Shown here piece by piece: positions 29,605-39,837 of a DNA stretch of 64,000 nucleotides. This stretch comes from Acerihabitans arboris. GTDB lineage: Bacteria > Pseudomonadota > Gammaproteobacteria > Enterobacterales > Enterobacteriaceae. The notes below the pieces were generated by a model. It saw only the letters and a list, made by a program, of their open reading frames with translations, was not told the origin of the DNA and did no database searches. Both the position numbers and the translations under genes were made by a program. How positions within the stretch are numbered: the first letter of the stretch is position 1; the number at the start of each line of letters is the position of its first letter. The DNA is taken from assembly GCF_010131535.1 (NCBI RefSeq), contig NZ_WUBS01000004.1:124001-188000 (forward strand), given 5' to 3'.

Positions 29605-31032
29605 TTACACCTCATCCCCCGCTGCGGCTGGTTGCCCGTCACGGTAGGTTTCAGTGCGATTGCGGCCGTTTCGTTTGGCCAGATATAATGCGCTATCGGC
29701 TTTTTTGATTAAACGTTCATAATCCGGATGACCGTCAAACAAACACAGGCCGACGCTGACCGTCAGGCTGACCTTGCCGCCGCCTGAGGGATGGAGCGGA
29801 CGGTTTTCAAGGCGATCGCGAATGCTGTTGATAATGGCAATCGCCTGGCTTTCCGAGGCCTCCACAAACAGCAGCATGAATTCCTCGCCGCCGTAACGAA
29901 ATACATAATCGCTGCTGCGCACGCTCTCATGGAGGATGGCGGCTATATCCTTCAACGCCGCATCGCCGGCATCATGGCCGAAGCGGTCGTTAATGCTTTT
30001 GAAATAATCAATATCCAGCATGGCCATCACAAACGGCGTACCGGAGCGCATCGCCAGGGCAATTTCCCGCCGTAATATGGTGGGGATAAAGCGCCGGTTA
30101 AGCAGATTGGTTAATGGGTCTTTGCCATTTTCAAATTTAGCCAGTTCATCAAACAGCCCCGCCAGCAGCGTGCCGATTTTCTGCACCTGGCTACGCACGG
30201 TGCGCAGCAATATATAACGTTCTTCCACCACCGCCACCTTCTCGGCGCTATAGGAGGCGATAAACGCGTCGGCGCCGGTTAACAGCGCTTCGATGGCGGC
30301 CACCTGATCCACGGATTCAAACACATACCGTCCCTTATGCTGGAACCATAGCCCGAACTCCGCTTCGGCCAGGGGCGCGATTTCCGCCAGGGGCAAACCG
30401 GTGGCAACATTGTAAATAAAACGATTTTCCCAGTTCAGCACAGCGGCAAGCTGGCGCTCGCGTTCGACGTGGACATTATCCAGGATCGACAATAACCGGT
30501 AGTTCTCTTTATCCTTGGTGCTGTTTTCATGGGAGCGTGAATAGGCGGTGGTCATGACCTCGATAGCCATGTCCATGACCAGGGACGAAAAGCGCATGGC
30601 GTCGTAACATAAGGTCAAATCGGTGATATCACGCCGCAGACGGGTATAAAGGGATATTTTAACCCGGCGGGCGCCGCGCGCCACCAGATCTATGGGGATG
30701 CCGATGCGGGCATGCACATCGCCGACTTTGCGCTGGACGGCGACCAGCGCCGGCAGATCGGCGGTGGAACTGCTCAATACCCCCCGGATCCATTGGGCAA
30801 GCGTGCCATGCAGCCGATCCTTGACCTGCTGGCTCGACAAAAAAAGCCGGGCGTCATCGTCACCCAACATAGAGTCGTAAAAATCATCCACCAAAAGATC
30901 AATATCTTCATCTAGCAGGGAAATCAATATGTTATGAGCAGCATCGCTGGTTATGGCGATCAAATCATGCCACTCTTTCATGATCAACGCATCGTAGTAC
31001 TGCCCATTTAATTTCATTGGAATGTAATTCAA
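29605..31032 (-). CDS. Globin-coupled diguanylate cyclase (DosC/DgcO-like)
   Basis: A 475-residue oxygen-sensing c-di-GMP synthase. Residues ~20-170 form a globin sensor whose proximal heme histidine is His107 in DVHARIGIP, as in E. coli DosC. A middle helical domain spans about 175-300. The GGDEF domain has an active GGEEF at 381-385 and an inhibitory I-site RSSD at 372-375. Start at 31032 or the Met at 31017 are both possible. E. coli dosC is paired with the phosphodiesterase gene dosP; no such partner is nearby. In E. coli the gene after yeaH is a different GGDEF gene, so this location is unusual. Confidence 0.92.
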   Translation of the reverse strand: MNYIPMKLNGQYYDALIMKEWHDLIAITSDAAHNILISLLDEDIDLLVDDFYDSMLGDDDARLFLSSQQVKDRLHGTLAQWIRGVLSSSTADLPALVAVQRKVGDVHARIGIPIDLVARGARRVKISLYTRLRRDITDLTLCYDAMRFSSLVMDMAIEVMTTAYSRSHENSTKDKENYRLLSILDNVHVERERQLAAVLNWENRFIYNVATGLPLAEIAPLAEAEFGLWFQHKGRYVFESVDQVAAIEALLTGADAFIASYSAEKVAVVEERYILLRTVRSQVQKIGTLLAGLFDELAKFENGKDPLTNLLNRRFIPTILRREIALAMRSGTPFVMAMLDIDYFKSINDRFGHDAGDAALKDIAAILHESVRSSDYVFRYGGEEFMLLFVEASESQAIAIINSIRDRLENRPLHPSGGGKVSLTVSVGLCLFDGHPDYERLIKKADSALYLAKRNGRNRTETYRDGQPAAAGDEV

Positions 31033-31383
31033 TAACTCATATCAGCGGTATTTTATAGTAACATGAAAGAAATTTTCAGGCATGCGCCATACGACCGGCG
31101 CCGGCTTTCCGCCGCCGCCTGGATAACCCCGGCCCCGCCCGGGCAAAAAACCCCCGGCATCTATTTTCACCCGTTATCCCGCCGCGCGGGCGTGAAATGG
31201 TCAAAAATAGCCTTTTAGTAAAAAACGGCTTTGTTGTTGGTGTGAAAGGGGGTAGTTTTAAAGCCCCTTTCTACATTAACAGCGGTTCATACCATCTCCC
31301 GGCAGCCGTTACCGGGATACATAAGCCCACTATTTCCGTTCAGGACGAACGGGTGCGGTAATAACGATAAAAGGAGAGTTAGG
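31033..31383. promoter_or_regulatory. Structured leader region of nhaP2
   Basis: A 351-base region between divergent genes. It carries nested inverted arms CTATTTT...AAAATAG and TTTCAC...GTGAAA (about 31160-31213), then AAAGGGG (31245-31251)/GCCCCTTT (31263-31270). Such structure may attenuate or regulate the antiporter gene. No gene seen. Confidence 0.45.
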
Positions 31384-33114
31384 TTGGACAGCAGCACCAT
31401 CATCAGTTTATTTATTATTGGTTCCATTTTAGTGGGCGGCAGCATCCTGCTGAGTTCCTTTTCTTCCCGTTTGGGTATTCCTATCCTGGTCATTTTCCTG
31501 GTGATAGGCATGTTGGCCGGCGTGGACGGCATCGGCGGTATCGGTTTCGACAATTATCCGGTCGCCTATCTCATCAGTAACCTGGCGCTGGCGGTGATTT
31601 TGCTCGACGGAGGCATGCGCACCCGCGCCGCGTCGTTTCGCGTGGCGCTATGGCCCGCGCTGTCGCTGGCGACGGTGGGCGTGCTTATTACCGCCGGGAT
31701 GACCGGCATGATGGCGGCCTGGCTGTTTCATCTCAACCTGATTGAAGGTTTGCTGCTCGGCGCCATCGTCGGCTCAACCGACGCCGCCGCGGTATTCTCG
31801 CTGCTGGGCGACAAAGGGCTTAACGAGCGCGTTAACGCGACGCTGGAAATCGAGTCCGGCAGCAACGATCCGATGGCGGTGTTTCTGACCATTACGCTCA
31901 TTGCGATGATTCAAAGCCACGAAACCCACTTAAGTTGGATGTTTGTGGTGCATCTGGTGCAACAATTCGGCCTGGGCGTGCTGTTCGGCCTGGGCGGCGG
32001 CTGGCTGCTCCAGCAAACCATTAATCGTATTTCTCTGGCCCCCGGCCTCTACCCGTTGCTGGCGGTAAGCGGCGGCATCATGATTTTTGCCCTGACCACC
32101 GCCCTGGAAGGCAGCGGCATCCTGGCGGTGTATCTGTGCGGGTTTTTACTAGGCAACCGGCCGATCCGTAACCGACACGGCATTCTGCAAACCTTCGACG
32201 GCATGGCCTGGCTGAGCCAGATTTGCATGTTCCTGGTGCTGGGATTATTGGTAACGCCCAGCGATCTGTGGGTAATTGCGGTACCGGCGCTGATCCTGTC
32301 GCTCTGGCTGATGCTGGTTGCCCGGCCGCTGTCCATTTGGGTGGGGTTAATGCCCTTTCGCAACTTTACCGCCCGTGAACGGGTATTCCTCTCCTGGGTG
32401 GGCCTGCGCGGCGCGGTGCCCATCATCCTGGCGGTCTTCCCCATGATGGCCGGGCTGGATCATGCCCGATTATATTTTAACGTCGCGTTTTTTATCGTGC
32501 TGATCTCGCTGCTGCTGCAGGGTTCCTCTTTGGGTTACGCCGCCAGGCTGGCGCGCGTGGTGGTGCCGCCGACCGCATCGCCGATCAGCCGCGTGGGCAT
32601 GGATATCCACCCGGAGAACCCCTGGGAGCAGTTTATCTATCAGCTCAATCAGGATAACTGGTGCGTCGGGGCCGCGCTGCGCGACATGAAAATGCCCAAA
32701 CATACCCGCATCGCCGCCCTGTTTCGCGATAATGTTATGCTGCATCCCACCGGCAATACCCGGCTGAAAGAGGGCGATGTGCTCTGCGTTATCGGGCGGG
32801 AACGGGATTTGCCCGCGCTGGGCAGGCTGTTCAGCCAGTCGCCGCCGGTGGCGTTGGATCAGCGCTTTTTTGGCGATTTCATTCTCGAGGCGGATGCCCG
32901 GCTGGAAGACGTCGCGGCCATCTATGGCCTGGACCTGCATGAAAAAGCGGAGCATGAGCTGACGCTGGGCGCCTTTGTGATGCAACTGCTGGGCGGCGGC
33001 GAGCCGGTGGTGGGCGATAATGTCGTTTCCGAAGGATTAGTCTGGACCATCGCCGAAAAAGAAGATCAGCAGGTGAGCAAAATCGGCATCAAAATCGCCG
33101 AGGAGCAGGTCTGA
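31384..33114 (+). CDS. nhaP2: K+/H+ antiporter NhaP2 (CvrA)
   Basis: A 576-residue CPA1 antiporter that expels potassium in exchange for protons. About 12-13 membrane helices cover residues 1-390, including [13 protein letters not shown] and the ion-site motif [11 protein letters not shown]. The cytoplasmic tail has a TrkA-C (RCK-C) domain (about 405-480) and a CorC/HlyC-type end. The start is TTG 31384 with the site AAAGGAG before it; the next ATG is far inside. Rare initiation may keep levels low. It aligns along its whole length with E. coli CvrA. Confidence 0.95.
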   Translation: MDSSTIISLFIIGSILVGGSILLSSFSSRLGIPILVIFLVIGMLAGVDGIGGIGFDNYPVAYLISNLALAVILLDGGMRTRAASFRVALWPALSLATVGVLITAGMTGMMAAWLFHLNLIEGLLLGAIVGSTDAAAVFSLLGDKGLNERVNATLEIESGSNDPMAVFLTITLIAMIQSHETHLSWMFVVHLVQQFGLGVLFGLGGGWLLQQTINRISLAPGLYPLLAVSGGIMIFALTTALEGSGILAVYLCGFLLGNRPIRNRHGILQTFDGMAWLSQICMFLVLGLLVTPSDLWVIAVPALILSLWLMLVARPLSIWVGLMPFRNFTARERVFLSWVGLRGAVPIILAVFPMMAGLDHARLYFNVAFFIVLISLLLQGSSLGYAARLARVVVPPTASPISRVGMDIHPENPWEQFIYQLNQDNWCVGAALRDMKMPKHTRIAALFRDNVMLHPTGNTRLKEGDVLCVIGRERDLPALGRLFSQSPPVALDQRFFGDFILEADARLEDVAAIYGLDLHEKAEHELTLGAFVMQLLGGGEPVVGDNVVSEGLVWTIAEKEDQQVSKIGIKIAEEQV

Positions 33115-33246
33115 AGGCGACGGATATGGCGTAAGGTGGCGCGGCCCGCGCCGAACGGCGCGCATTCTTTATCAAGGACGCCGGGCTATCAAGACGTCAG
33201 GTGGTAACAGTCGTCGGGTTATAAAGGCGCCGGATGGTAAAATACG

Positions 33247-33681
33247 TCAGGCCAGGGATTCCGTGGCGGCGTAGATTTTGGTCAGCACCTGCATGGCGAC
33301 CTGCATATCCTGTTCGGCCACGTTCTCCAGGATCTCCTTGCCGATGGCATCGGCTTCCATGCGGACTTTTTCGTACAGCGCCTTGCCCGCCACGGTAACC
33401 ACCAGCAATTTTTTGCGCCGGTCCTGGGCGGTGGGGATGCGCTGGACCAGATCCAGCTTTACCAGCCGGTCGACCATCGAGACTATGGTGGCGCCCTCGA
33501 CGCCGAGTATCTGCGCCAGTTCACTTTGCGACAACGGCGACTGCGCGCCGGCTATCGCCGCTACCGCGACCCAGCTGGCCTGGCTTAGCCCCAGGTATTT
33601 CAACCGCCGGTCAATGGCCATGCGCAGCGCACGGGAAGTGAGGTGCAGTAATTTGGAAAAACTTTTATATTCAGTATTCAT
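33247..33681 (-). CDS. MarR-family transcriptional regulator
   Basis: A 144-residue winged helix-turn-helix protein of the MarR/SlyA type. The recognition region is about residues 52-76 (LSQSELAQILGVEGATIVSMVDRL), followed by the wing with the DRR motif (QDRRKK). Divergent from an MFS drug-efflux-type gene, so it probably represses that gene and is released by a small aromatic ligand. The pair sits where E. coli has dadX. Confidence 0.9.
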   Translation of the reverse strand: MNTEYKSFSKLLHLTSRALRMAIDRRLKYLGLSQASWVAVAAIAGAQSPLSQSELAQILGVEGATIVSMVDRLVKLDLVQRIPTAQDRRKKLLVVTVAGKALYEKVRMEADAIGKEILENVAEQDMQVAMQVLTKIYAATESLA

Positions 33682-33736
33682 TTGTGGGTAACAACATCAG
33701 AAATAATATAACAAAAATTATCATATATTAGCCGGC
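33682..33736. promoter_or_regulatory. Divergent MarR/MFS control region
   Basis: This 55-base AT-rich gap contains partly symmetric ATAAT...ATTAT segments (about 33700-33725) of the size expected for a MarR operator. The site is a candidate by position only. Confidence 0.4.
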
Positions 33737-35005
33737 ATGACCATTTTCATCTTTCCCTGGCCGCGTCCCGGCACTATTCTTAACGACTTTCCCTATGTTT
33801 GGTTATTGATGCAAAAATTACTGTTGCTGTTGTTGTCATTAGTATTGTTAGGTCCGCTGGGCATCGATTTGTACCTGCCGGTGATCCCCTTTATCGCCAA
33901 GGGATTGGGCAGCCCAGAAGCCCTGATTCAATCCACTATCCCGCTGTTTATCCTGGTGATGGGCGTCGGCCAGCTGCTGACCGGGCCCATGGTGGATTAT
34001 TTCGGCCGCCGTCCCATGGCGTTGGCGGGCGTGGCGCTGTACGGCATCGGCGCCGTCATGGCGGCGCTGGCCCAACAGCCCGCGATATTTATCGCCTCGC
34101 GTATTTTGCAGGGCCTGGCGGTATGCTGCACCACCGTAGCCTTGTTCAGCTGCGTGCGCGATCGGCTCAACGGCGACGACGCCGCGCGGGCCTTCAGCTT
34201 CCTTAACGGCACGCTGAATATCGTGCCGGCGCTGGCCCCGCTGGCCGGCGGACTGCTGGCCGAAGGGTTCGGCTGGCGGGCGCCCTTCTGGGCCCTGTCC
34301 GCCTATTCGTTAACGGTGCTGATACTGATAGCCCGGGGGCTGCCGGAAACCCGCCCCGCCCAGACCTTGCGCCGCCTGGGCCTGCCGGTTAAGGCCTACC
34401 TGGCAATCCTCAGGCAGCGACGGTTCCTGGTGTATTCCCTGGTCAATACCGGCGCCATGGCCATGGCGCTGACCTATGTGTCGCTCTCTTCCCAGGTGCT
34501 GATGGGCGTGGCGCAGCTAACCCCGCTACAGTTTTCGGTGGCCTTTGGCGCCAACGGCTTCTGGATCATGCTGGTCAGCGTCATTGCCAACCGGGTGATA
34601 CGCAAAGCGGGCCGTCCCGCCTGCCTGACCATCGGCGCCCTGCTGATGGCGCTGGGCGGCCTGCTGCTGCTGACCAGCGTCGCCTGGTCGCCCCCGGGCT
34701 GGCAAACCCACTGGCTGAGCTATATGCTGCCGGTGGCGGTGGCCTGTTCCGGGCTGGCCTTCCTGATGGGGCCTTCCGCCAGCTACGCGCTGGAGCCTTA
34801 CCCCAACCAGGCCGGCGTGGCGGCGGCGCTGAACGGGTTTGTCCAGATGGCGGGCGCGGCCGCCGTGAGCCTGGCGTTTATCGCCCTGCCGCTCTCGCCG
34901 CGCCTGGCGCTGACGCTGGTGATGCTGTTGGGCGCGGTGTTTGCCGGCGTCGCCCGCCGGTATACCCGCCGGCTGTCGGGTACGCTCACCTCGTTACCGC
35001 GTTAA
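33737..35005 (+). CDS. MFS transporter, Bcr/CflA drug-resistance type
   Basis: A 12-helix major facilitator protein of the DHA1 Bcr/CflA class. The N-terminal GIDLYLPVIPFIA and the loop motif GPMVDYFGRRPMALAG are family hallmarks. It likely exports drugs, peptides or nucleosides; substrate unknown. The frame gives 422 residues from ATG 33737, but ATG 33809 (MQKLLLLLLS, 398 residues) fits the usual family N-terminus better; neither has a strong ribosome site. It is divergent from the MarR gene and ends 9 bases from the convergent dadA. Confidence 0.88.
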   Translation: MTIFIFPWPRPGTILNDFPYVWLLMQKLLLLLLSLVLLGPLGIDLYLPVIPFIAKGLGSPEALIQSTIPLFILVMGVGQLLTGPMVDYFGRRPMALAGVALYGIGAVMAALAQQPAIFIASRILQGLAVCCTTVALFSCVRDRLNGDDAARAFSFLNGTLNIVPALAPLAGGLLAEGFGWRAPFWALSAYSLTVLILIARGLPETRPAQTLRRLGLPVKAYLAILRQRRFLVYSLVNTGAMAMALTYVSLSSQVLMGVAQLTPLQFSVAFGANGFWIMLVSVIANRVIRKAGRPACLTIGALLMALGGLLLLTSVAWSPPGWQTHWLSYMLPVAVACSGLAFLMGPSASYALEPYPNQAGVAAALNGFVQMAGAAAVSLAFIALPLSPRLALTLVMLLGAVFAGVARRYTRRLSGTLTSLPR

Positions 35006-35014
35006 GGCGCCGGT

Positions 35015-36301
35015 TCAGGCCATTTTCGGTTCTATCCCGGCCCTGAAATTGCCGTCATAGCGGGCCATCGATAAATCGTCATAGGCAATATCCGGCCGCC
35101 TGCCGCTGATGATATCCGCCAGCAGCCGTCCCGATCCGCAGGCCATGGTCCAGCCGAGCGTGCCGTGGCCGGTATTGAGGTACAGGTTTTTCAGCGGCGT
35201 CGCGCCGACGATAGGCGTGCCATCCGGCGTCATCGGCCGCAGTCCGGTCCAGAAGGTGGCCCGCTCGATATGACCGCCGAACGGGAACAGATCGCGCACC
35301 ACCATTTCCAGGGTGTCCCGGCGGGCCTTTTCCAGGTCGGTATTAAAACCGACAATTTCCGCCATGCCGCCGACCCGGATACGCTGGTCAAAACGGGTCA
35401 CGGCGATTTTATAGGTTTCATCCAGCACCGTGGATACCGGCGCGCCCTGCTCATCCGCCAAGGGTAGGGTCAGTGAGTAGCCCTTCAGCGGATAGACCGG
35501 AATGTCGACCACATCGCGCAGCATGGCGGTGGAATATGACCCCAGCGCCATCACATACGCGTCGGCCTGCAGCAGCTCGCCGTCGCACGCGACGCCCGCC
35601 ACCAGGCCGCCCGAACGCATCAGGCCGCTGACAGCGCAGTTATAACGGAACCCAACCCCCTGTTCGGCGGCCATCGCCGCCAGGCGCTGGGTAAACAACT
35701 GGCAATCGCCGGTTTCATCATTCGGCAGCCGCAGCCCGCCGCTGAGCTTATGGGCCACTCCCGCCAGGGCCGGTTCGACGCCGGCCAGCTGATGGGACTC
35801 CAGCAATTCATAGGGCACGCCTTCGTCACGCAGCACGGCGATATCCTTGGCGGCGCTGGCGTATTGCTGCTCGGTGCGAAACACCTGCAGCGTGCCGCCC
35901 TGGCGGCCTTCGTAGGCGATGCCGGTTTCGTCCCGCAGCGCCTTCAGGCAATCGCGGCTATATTCCGCCAGGCGCACCATGCGGCTTTTATTGACATAAT
36001 AATGGTGGCTATCGCAGTTGCGCAGCATTTGCCACATCCAGCGCAGTTGGCGATCGCTGGACTTCAGCCGGATGGCCAGCGGCGCATGGCGCTGGAACAT
36101 CCATTTGATGGCCTTCAACGGCACGCCCGGCGCCGCCCAGGGCGCGGCATAGCCGGGAGAAATCTGTCCGGCGTTGCCGGCGCTGGTTTCCTGCGCCGGG
36201 CCAGGCTGCCGATCAAGCACCAGCACCTCATGTCCCGCCCGGGCAAGGTACCACGCGCTTGCCACGCCGATAACGCCACTTCCTAGAATGATGACCCGCA
36301 T
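35015..36301 (-). CDS. dadA: D-amino acid dehydrogenase, small subunit
   Basis: A 428-residue FAD enzyme of the inner membrane that oxidises D-alanine and other D-amino acids and feeds electrons to quinone. The FAD dinucleotide motif [14 protein letters not shown] is at residues 7-20, and the C-terminal [14 protein letters not shown] closes the FAD site. In E. coli it is followed by the alanine racemase gene dadX; here the next 9 bases lead into an opposing transporter gene, so dadX is absent from this place. Confidence 0.96.
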   Translation of the reverse strand: MRVIILGSGVIGVASAWYLARAGHEVLVLDRQPGPAQETSAGNAGQISPGYAAPWAAPGVPLKAIKWMFQRHAPLAIRLKSSDRQLRWMWQMLRNCDSHHYYVNKSRMVRLAEYSRDCLKALRDETGIAYEGRQGGTLQVFRTEQQYASAAKDIAVLRDEGVPYELLESHQLAGVEPALAGVAHKLSGGLRLPNDETGDCQLFTQRLAAMAAEQGVGFRYNCAVSGLMRSGGLVAGVACDGELLQADAYVMALGSYSTAMLRDVVDIPVYPLKGYSLTLPLADEQGAPVSTVLDETYKIAVTRFDQRIRVGGMAEIVGFNTDLEKARRDTLEMVVRDLFPFGGHIERATFWTGLRPMTPDGTPIVGATPLKNLYLNTGHGTLGWTMACGSGRLLADIISGRRPDIAYDDLSMARYDGNFRAGIEPKMA

Positions 36302-36431
36302 TATTATCCGATCCTATGGTGAATCACGCCGAGATTATATTCGCCCTATCGGCCGCGTGATTTTCATCTTGCACTACGATTAATTATAAGCCAGCATGAT
36401 GAAGTGCTGTCTGTAACGATGAGGTGCGCTG

Positions 36432-37967
36432 ATGACGATTTCTCTTGATGAAAGTTTTAAGGATACCACTTGTCTTAGCGATGGACCCGACTGGACATTT
36501 GAATTGCTGCAGGATTACCTGGACGAGATCGACAGGGTGGCGAAATTCTATAGGCTGGAGACGTATCCCCATCAGATAGAAGTCATTACCTCCGAGCAGA
36601 TGATGGACGCTTATTCCAGCGTCGGCATGCCGATTAATTATACCCATTGGTCGTTTGGTAAAAAGTTTATCGAGACCGAACAGCGGTATAAACAGGGCCA
36701 GCAAGGGCTGGCTTATGAAATTGTTATTAACTCCAACCCCTGTATCGCCTATTTGATGGAAGAGAACACCATGACCATGCAGGCGCTGGTGATGGCGCAT
36801 GCCTGCTACGGCCACAACTCTTTTTTCAAGAATAACTATTTATTCCGCAGCTGGACCGATGCCAGTTCCATTGTCGATTACCTGATATTCGCCCGCAACT
36901 ATATTACTAAATGCGAAGAGCGCTACGGCGTCGAGCAGGTGGAACAGCTGCTGGATTCATGCCATGCCCTGATGAACCACGGCGTCGACAGGTATAAACG
37001 ACCGCAGAAAATCTCGCTGCAGGAAGAAAAATCGCGGCAAAAGAGCCGTGAGGAGTATTTGCAAAGCCAGGTCAACGAGCTGTGGCGCACCCTGCCGCGG
37101 CGCGAGAAGGAAGAGCTGCCGGCCCAGGCCAGCCGTTATCCCCATGAGCCGCAGGAAAACCTGCTGTACTTTATGGAGAAAAACGCCCCGCTGCTCGAAC
37201 CCTGGCAGCGTGAGATCTTGCGTATCGTGCGCAAGGTCAGCCAATATTTTTATCCGCAAAAGCAGACCCAGGTGATGAATGAGGGCTGGGCGACCTTCTG
37301 GCACTATACCATTCTCAACCATCTGTATGATGAGAAAAAAGTCACCGATCGTTTTATGCTGGAGTTCCTGCACAGTCATACCAATGTGGTCTACCAGCCG
37401 CCTTATAACAGCCCGTATTACAGCGGCATCAATCCTTATGCGCTGGGCTTCGCCATGTTCCAGGACATCAAGCGTATCTGCCAGTCGCCCACCGAGGAAG
37501 ATAGGCATTGGTTCCCGGATATCGCCGGCAGCGACTGGCTGGAAACGCTGCATTTCGCCATGCACAATTTCAAGGATGAAAGTTTTATCAGCCAGTTCCT
37601 GTCGCCGAAGATCATGCGTGATTTCCGCCTGTTTACCGTATTGGATGACGATCACAATAACTATCTGGAAATTGCCGCCATTCATAATGAGGAGGGATAC
37701 CGGGCAATACGGCAGGAGCTCTCATCGCAATACAATTTGAGCAACCTTGAGCCTGATATCCAGATCTGGAATGTGGATCTGCGCGGCGATCGCTCGCTGA
37801 CGCTGCGCTACACCCCGCAAAATCGGGCGCCGCTGGCGAAAAGCCGCCGCGAGGTGATGAAGCATATCCATCGCTTGTGGAGTTTTGACGTTTATATGGA
37901 ACAGGTTAACGACGACGGCAATGTGGAATTGATTGAGCGCTGCCCGCCGCGGTCCATACCGCTGTAA
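36432..37967 (+). CDS. ycgB: YcgB, SpoVR family protein
   Basis: A 511-residue cytoplasmic protein of the SpoVR family. Its function is unclear; the family co-occurs with PrkA and DUF444 proteins (yeaG and yeaH here), and E. coli ycgB is sigma-S-dependent. Conserved segments include HWSFGKKF, AHACYGHNSFFKNNY, NEGWATFWHY and NPYALGFAMF. The ATG at 36432 has a GAGGTG site. It is divergent from dadA and convergent with fadR. Confidence 0.95.
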   Translation: MTISLDESFKDTTCLSDGPDWTFELLQDYLDEIDRVAKFYRLETYPHQIEVITSEQMMDAYSSVGMPINYTHWSFGKKFIETEQRYKQGQQGLAYEIVINSNPCIAYLMEENTMTMQALVMAHACYGHNSFFKNNYLFRSWTDASSIVDYLIFARNYITKCEERYGVEQVEQLLDSCHALMNHGVDRYKRPQKISLQEEKSRQKSREEYLQSQVNELWRTLPRREKEELPAQASRYPHEPQENLLYFMEKNAPLLEPWQREILRIVRKVSQYFYPQKQTQVMNEGWATFWHYTILNHLYDEKKVTDRFMLEFLHSHTNVVYQPPYNSPYYSGINPYALGFAMFQDIKRICQSPTEEDRHWFPDIAGSDWLETLHFAMHNFKDESFISQFLSPKIMRDFRLFTVLDDDHNNYLEIAAIHNEEGYRAIRQELSSQYNLSNLEPDIQIWNVDLRGDRSLTLRYTPQNRAPLAKSRREVMKHIHRLWSFDVYMEQVNDDGNVELIERCPPRSIPL

Positions 37968-37982
37968 TGGCGCCGCCTTGCT

Positions 37983-38012
37983 AAAAGGTCAGCTTGCGCT
38001 GACCTTTTTTTT
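37983..38012. terminator. Bidirectional terminator between ycgB and fadR
   Basis: The perfect stem AGGTCAGC/GCTGACCT with a TTGC tetraloop is flanked by an A run on the left and eight T on the right, so it should end both convergent transcripts. Confidence 0.93.
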
Positions 38013-38021
38013 GGCTTGAGG

Positions 38022-38741
38022 CTAGCGCCTGAGTTCCGCGATATCACGCGGGATGGCGGACTGCATGGTATCCCAGATCATGCCGCTTTCTTTACCATAA
38101 TGACGCACCAGATCGATCACCTGATCGTACAGCCCATCGCGGCACAGCGCCGCCAGATGCGTGTAGAAATTGCGCGCCAGCTCGCGGGCCTGGGGGTTGG
38201 AGAAGTAATAACGCCCCACCCGCAGGTATAATCCCTTCAGGCCGTTAAAGATCAGGCCGTATATCGGGTTGCCCGACGCATAGGCCAGCTCATGGAAAAT
38301 ACGGTAATCCATTTCGGTAAAGGCATCCGCCTGATCTTCCAGATCTTTGGCCTGGGCCAGCACATTTTGCGCTTTATCCGGATAAAACCGCACCGCCATG
38401 CGGATAAAGATCGAGGCGATATTGGTGCGCACCGACAATAGATTATCAATCAGCTGCGGCACGCTGTCATGGTCGAGACGGGCCAGGGTTTCCAGGATAT
38501 TCAACCCGGAGGTTTCCCAGACATTGTTCACCCGGGTGGGCTTGCCATGCTGGATTGTCAGCCAGCCGTCGCGGGCCAGCCGCTGCAGCACTTCGCGCAG
38601 GGTGGTGCGCGTAACGCCTATCACATCCGAAAGCTCGCGCTCCGCGGGCAGGATTGAACCTGGCGGGAAATGATTGTTCCAAATACTTTCAATCAGATAC
38701 TCCTCCGCAAAACCGGCAGGACTCTGCGCCTTAATGACCAT
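38022..38741 (-). CDS. fadR: Fatty-acid responsive regulator FadR
   Basis: A 239-residue GntR-family regulator. It represses fatty-acid breakdown genes (such as fadD, further along in this window) and activates fabA/fabB; long-chain acyl-CoA releases it. The winged helix-turn-helix spans about residues 6-75 ([31 protein letters not shown]) and the all-helical acyl-CoA domain follows. Length matches E. coli FadR exactly. Confidence 0.97.
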   Translation of the reverse strand: MVIKAQSPAGFAEEYLIESIWNNHFPPGSILPAERELSDVIGVTRTTLREVLQRLARDGWLTIQHGKPTRVNNVWETSGLNILETLARLDHDSVPQLIDNLLSVRTNIASIFIRMAVRFYPDKAQNVLAQAKDLEDQADAFTEMDYRIFHELAYASGNPIYGLIFNGLKGLYLRVGRYYFSNPQARELARNFYTHLAALCRDGLYDQVIDLVRHYGKESGMIWDTMQSAIPRDIAELRR

Positions 38742-39127
38742 AATGTTATGTTCCGTAGCAGCATGCGTATGTGAGCTAAAAACGGCCTAATGATAGCAGA
38801 ACGCGCGAACCCGATATAGGGCGTTAAGCGCCGTAACGATAAAACCCTGTCATAAATGGCAATAAAATGCCATGCCTGACGCATTACTCCGTCGGGAAAG
38901 CCCGATAAGGCCGCGTATTGCCGTCATTCATCATGCCAGCGCAGCGGTATAACAGGCGTAAGCGGCATCACAAAATAGTGGCAGAAAAAAAAGCGGTAAG
39001 CCATCAGATTGAATAAATAGGAAACAAGTATGTTATCAAGTGACCTATTCCGAAAAAAAGAGGCTGGCTTCTGTCTTTAATTGATTTAAACTGCCTGTTT
39101 AAAAGCAACCGGCCTGGATAATACTGT
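38742..39127. other. fadR-dsbB gap lacking nhaB
   Basis: E. coli and many relatives have nhaB here. This 386-base gap has no transporter frame or remnant. It contains a perfect inverted repeat ATGGCA-N6-TGCCAT (38856-38873), a small CGGG/CCCG hairpin near 38893-38904, and an AT-rich dsbB upstream region. Confidence 0.6.
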
Positions 39128-39658
39128 ATGTTGCATTTCTTTAACCGCTGCTCAAGAGGGCGTGGTGCCTGGATATTACTGGCGCTGACCGCCTTTGCCC
39201 TGGAACTGGTGGCGCTTTATTTTCAGCATGTCATGTTATTAAAACCCTGTGTGCTGTGTATTTATCAGCGCTGCGCGCTATTTGGCATTATGGGGGCCGG
39301 GATCGTCGGCGCCATCGCGCCCTCCACGCCCCTGCGCTATGGCGCATTGGTCATCTGGCTGTACAGCGCCTGGGAAGGGCTGATGCTGGCGATGAAGCAT
39401 ACGGACATCCAGCTTAATCCGTCGCCTTTTGTCACCTGTGATTTTTTCGTCAGCTTTCCGTCCTGGCTACCGCTGGATAAATGGCTGCCGTCGGTGTTCA
39501 GCGCCACCGGCGATTGCGCGGTAAGACAGTGGCATTTTATGTCGCTGGAGATGCCGCAGTGGATGATCGTTATTTTTGGCGCCTACCTGCTGGTCGGGGT
39601 ATTAGTCCTGATCGCCCAGCCGTTCCGTCCGAAAAAGCGCGACCTGTTCAATCGTTAA
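39128..39658 (+). CDS. dsbB: Disulfide bond formation protein DsbB
   Basis: A 176-residue inner-membrane quinone reductase that reoxidises DsbA. Four membrane helices are visible. The catalytic cysteines are at the canonical places: Cys41 and Cys44 (CVLC), Cys104 and Cys130. Length equals E. coli DsbB, and the gene has its own terminator directly behind. Confidence 0.97.
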   Translation: MLHFFNRCSRGRGAWILLALTAFALELVALYFQHVMLLKPCVLCIYQRCALFGIMGAGIVGAIAPSTPLRYGALVIWLYSAWEGLMLAMKHTDIQLNPSPFVTCDFFVSFPSWLPLDKWLPSVFSATGDCAVRQWHFMSLEMPQWMIVIFGAYLLVGVLVLIAQPFRPKKRDLFNR

Positions 39659-39661
39659 AAG

Positions 39662-39689
39662 AAAAAGGACCCGCCGAGGTCCTTTTTTT
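39662..39689. terminator. Intrinsic terminator of dsbB
   Basis: The stem AAAGGACC/GGTCCTTT (39664-39671 and 39678-39685) is followed by a seven-base T tract and preceded by A residues. Confidence 0.92.
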
Positions 39690-39837
39690 ACCCGCCCAGG
39701 CTCTTCACCGCCCCGTGCAGGATAAATGAGCAAAGTGAAATCGTACGCAAATTGCGCAATTTCACTCGTGCCCGCCGTCGCCTCCCGCTACCCTCCGTTG
39801 TAGTTCGCTCAACATCGCCGCCGACGGGGAGTTTTGC

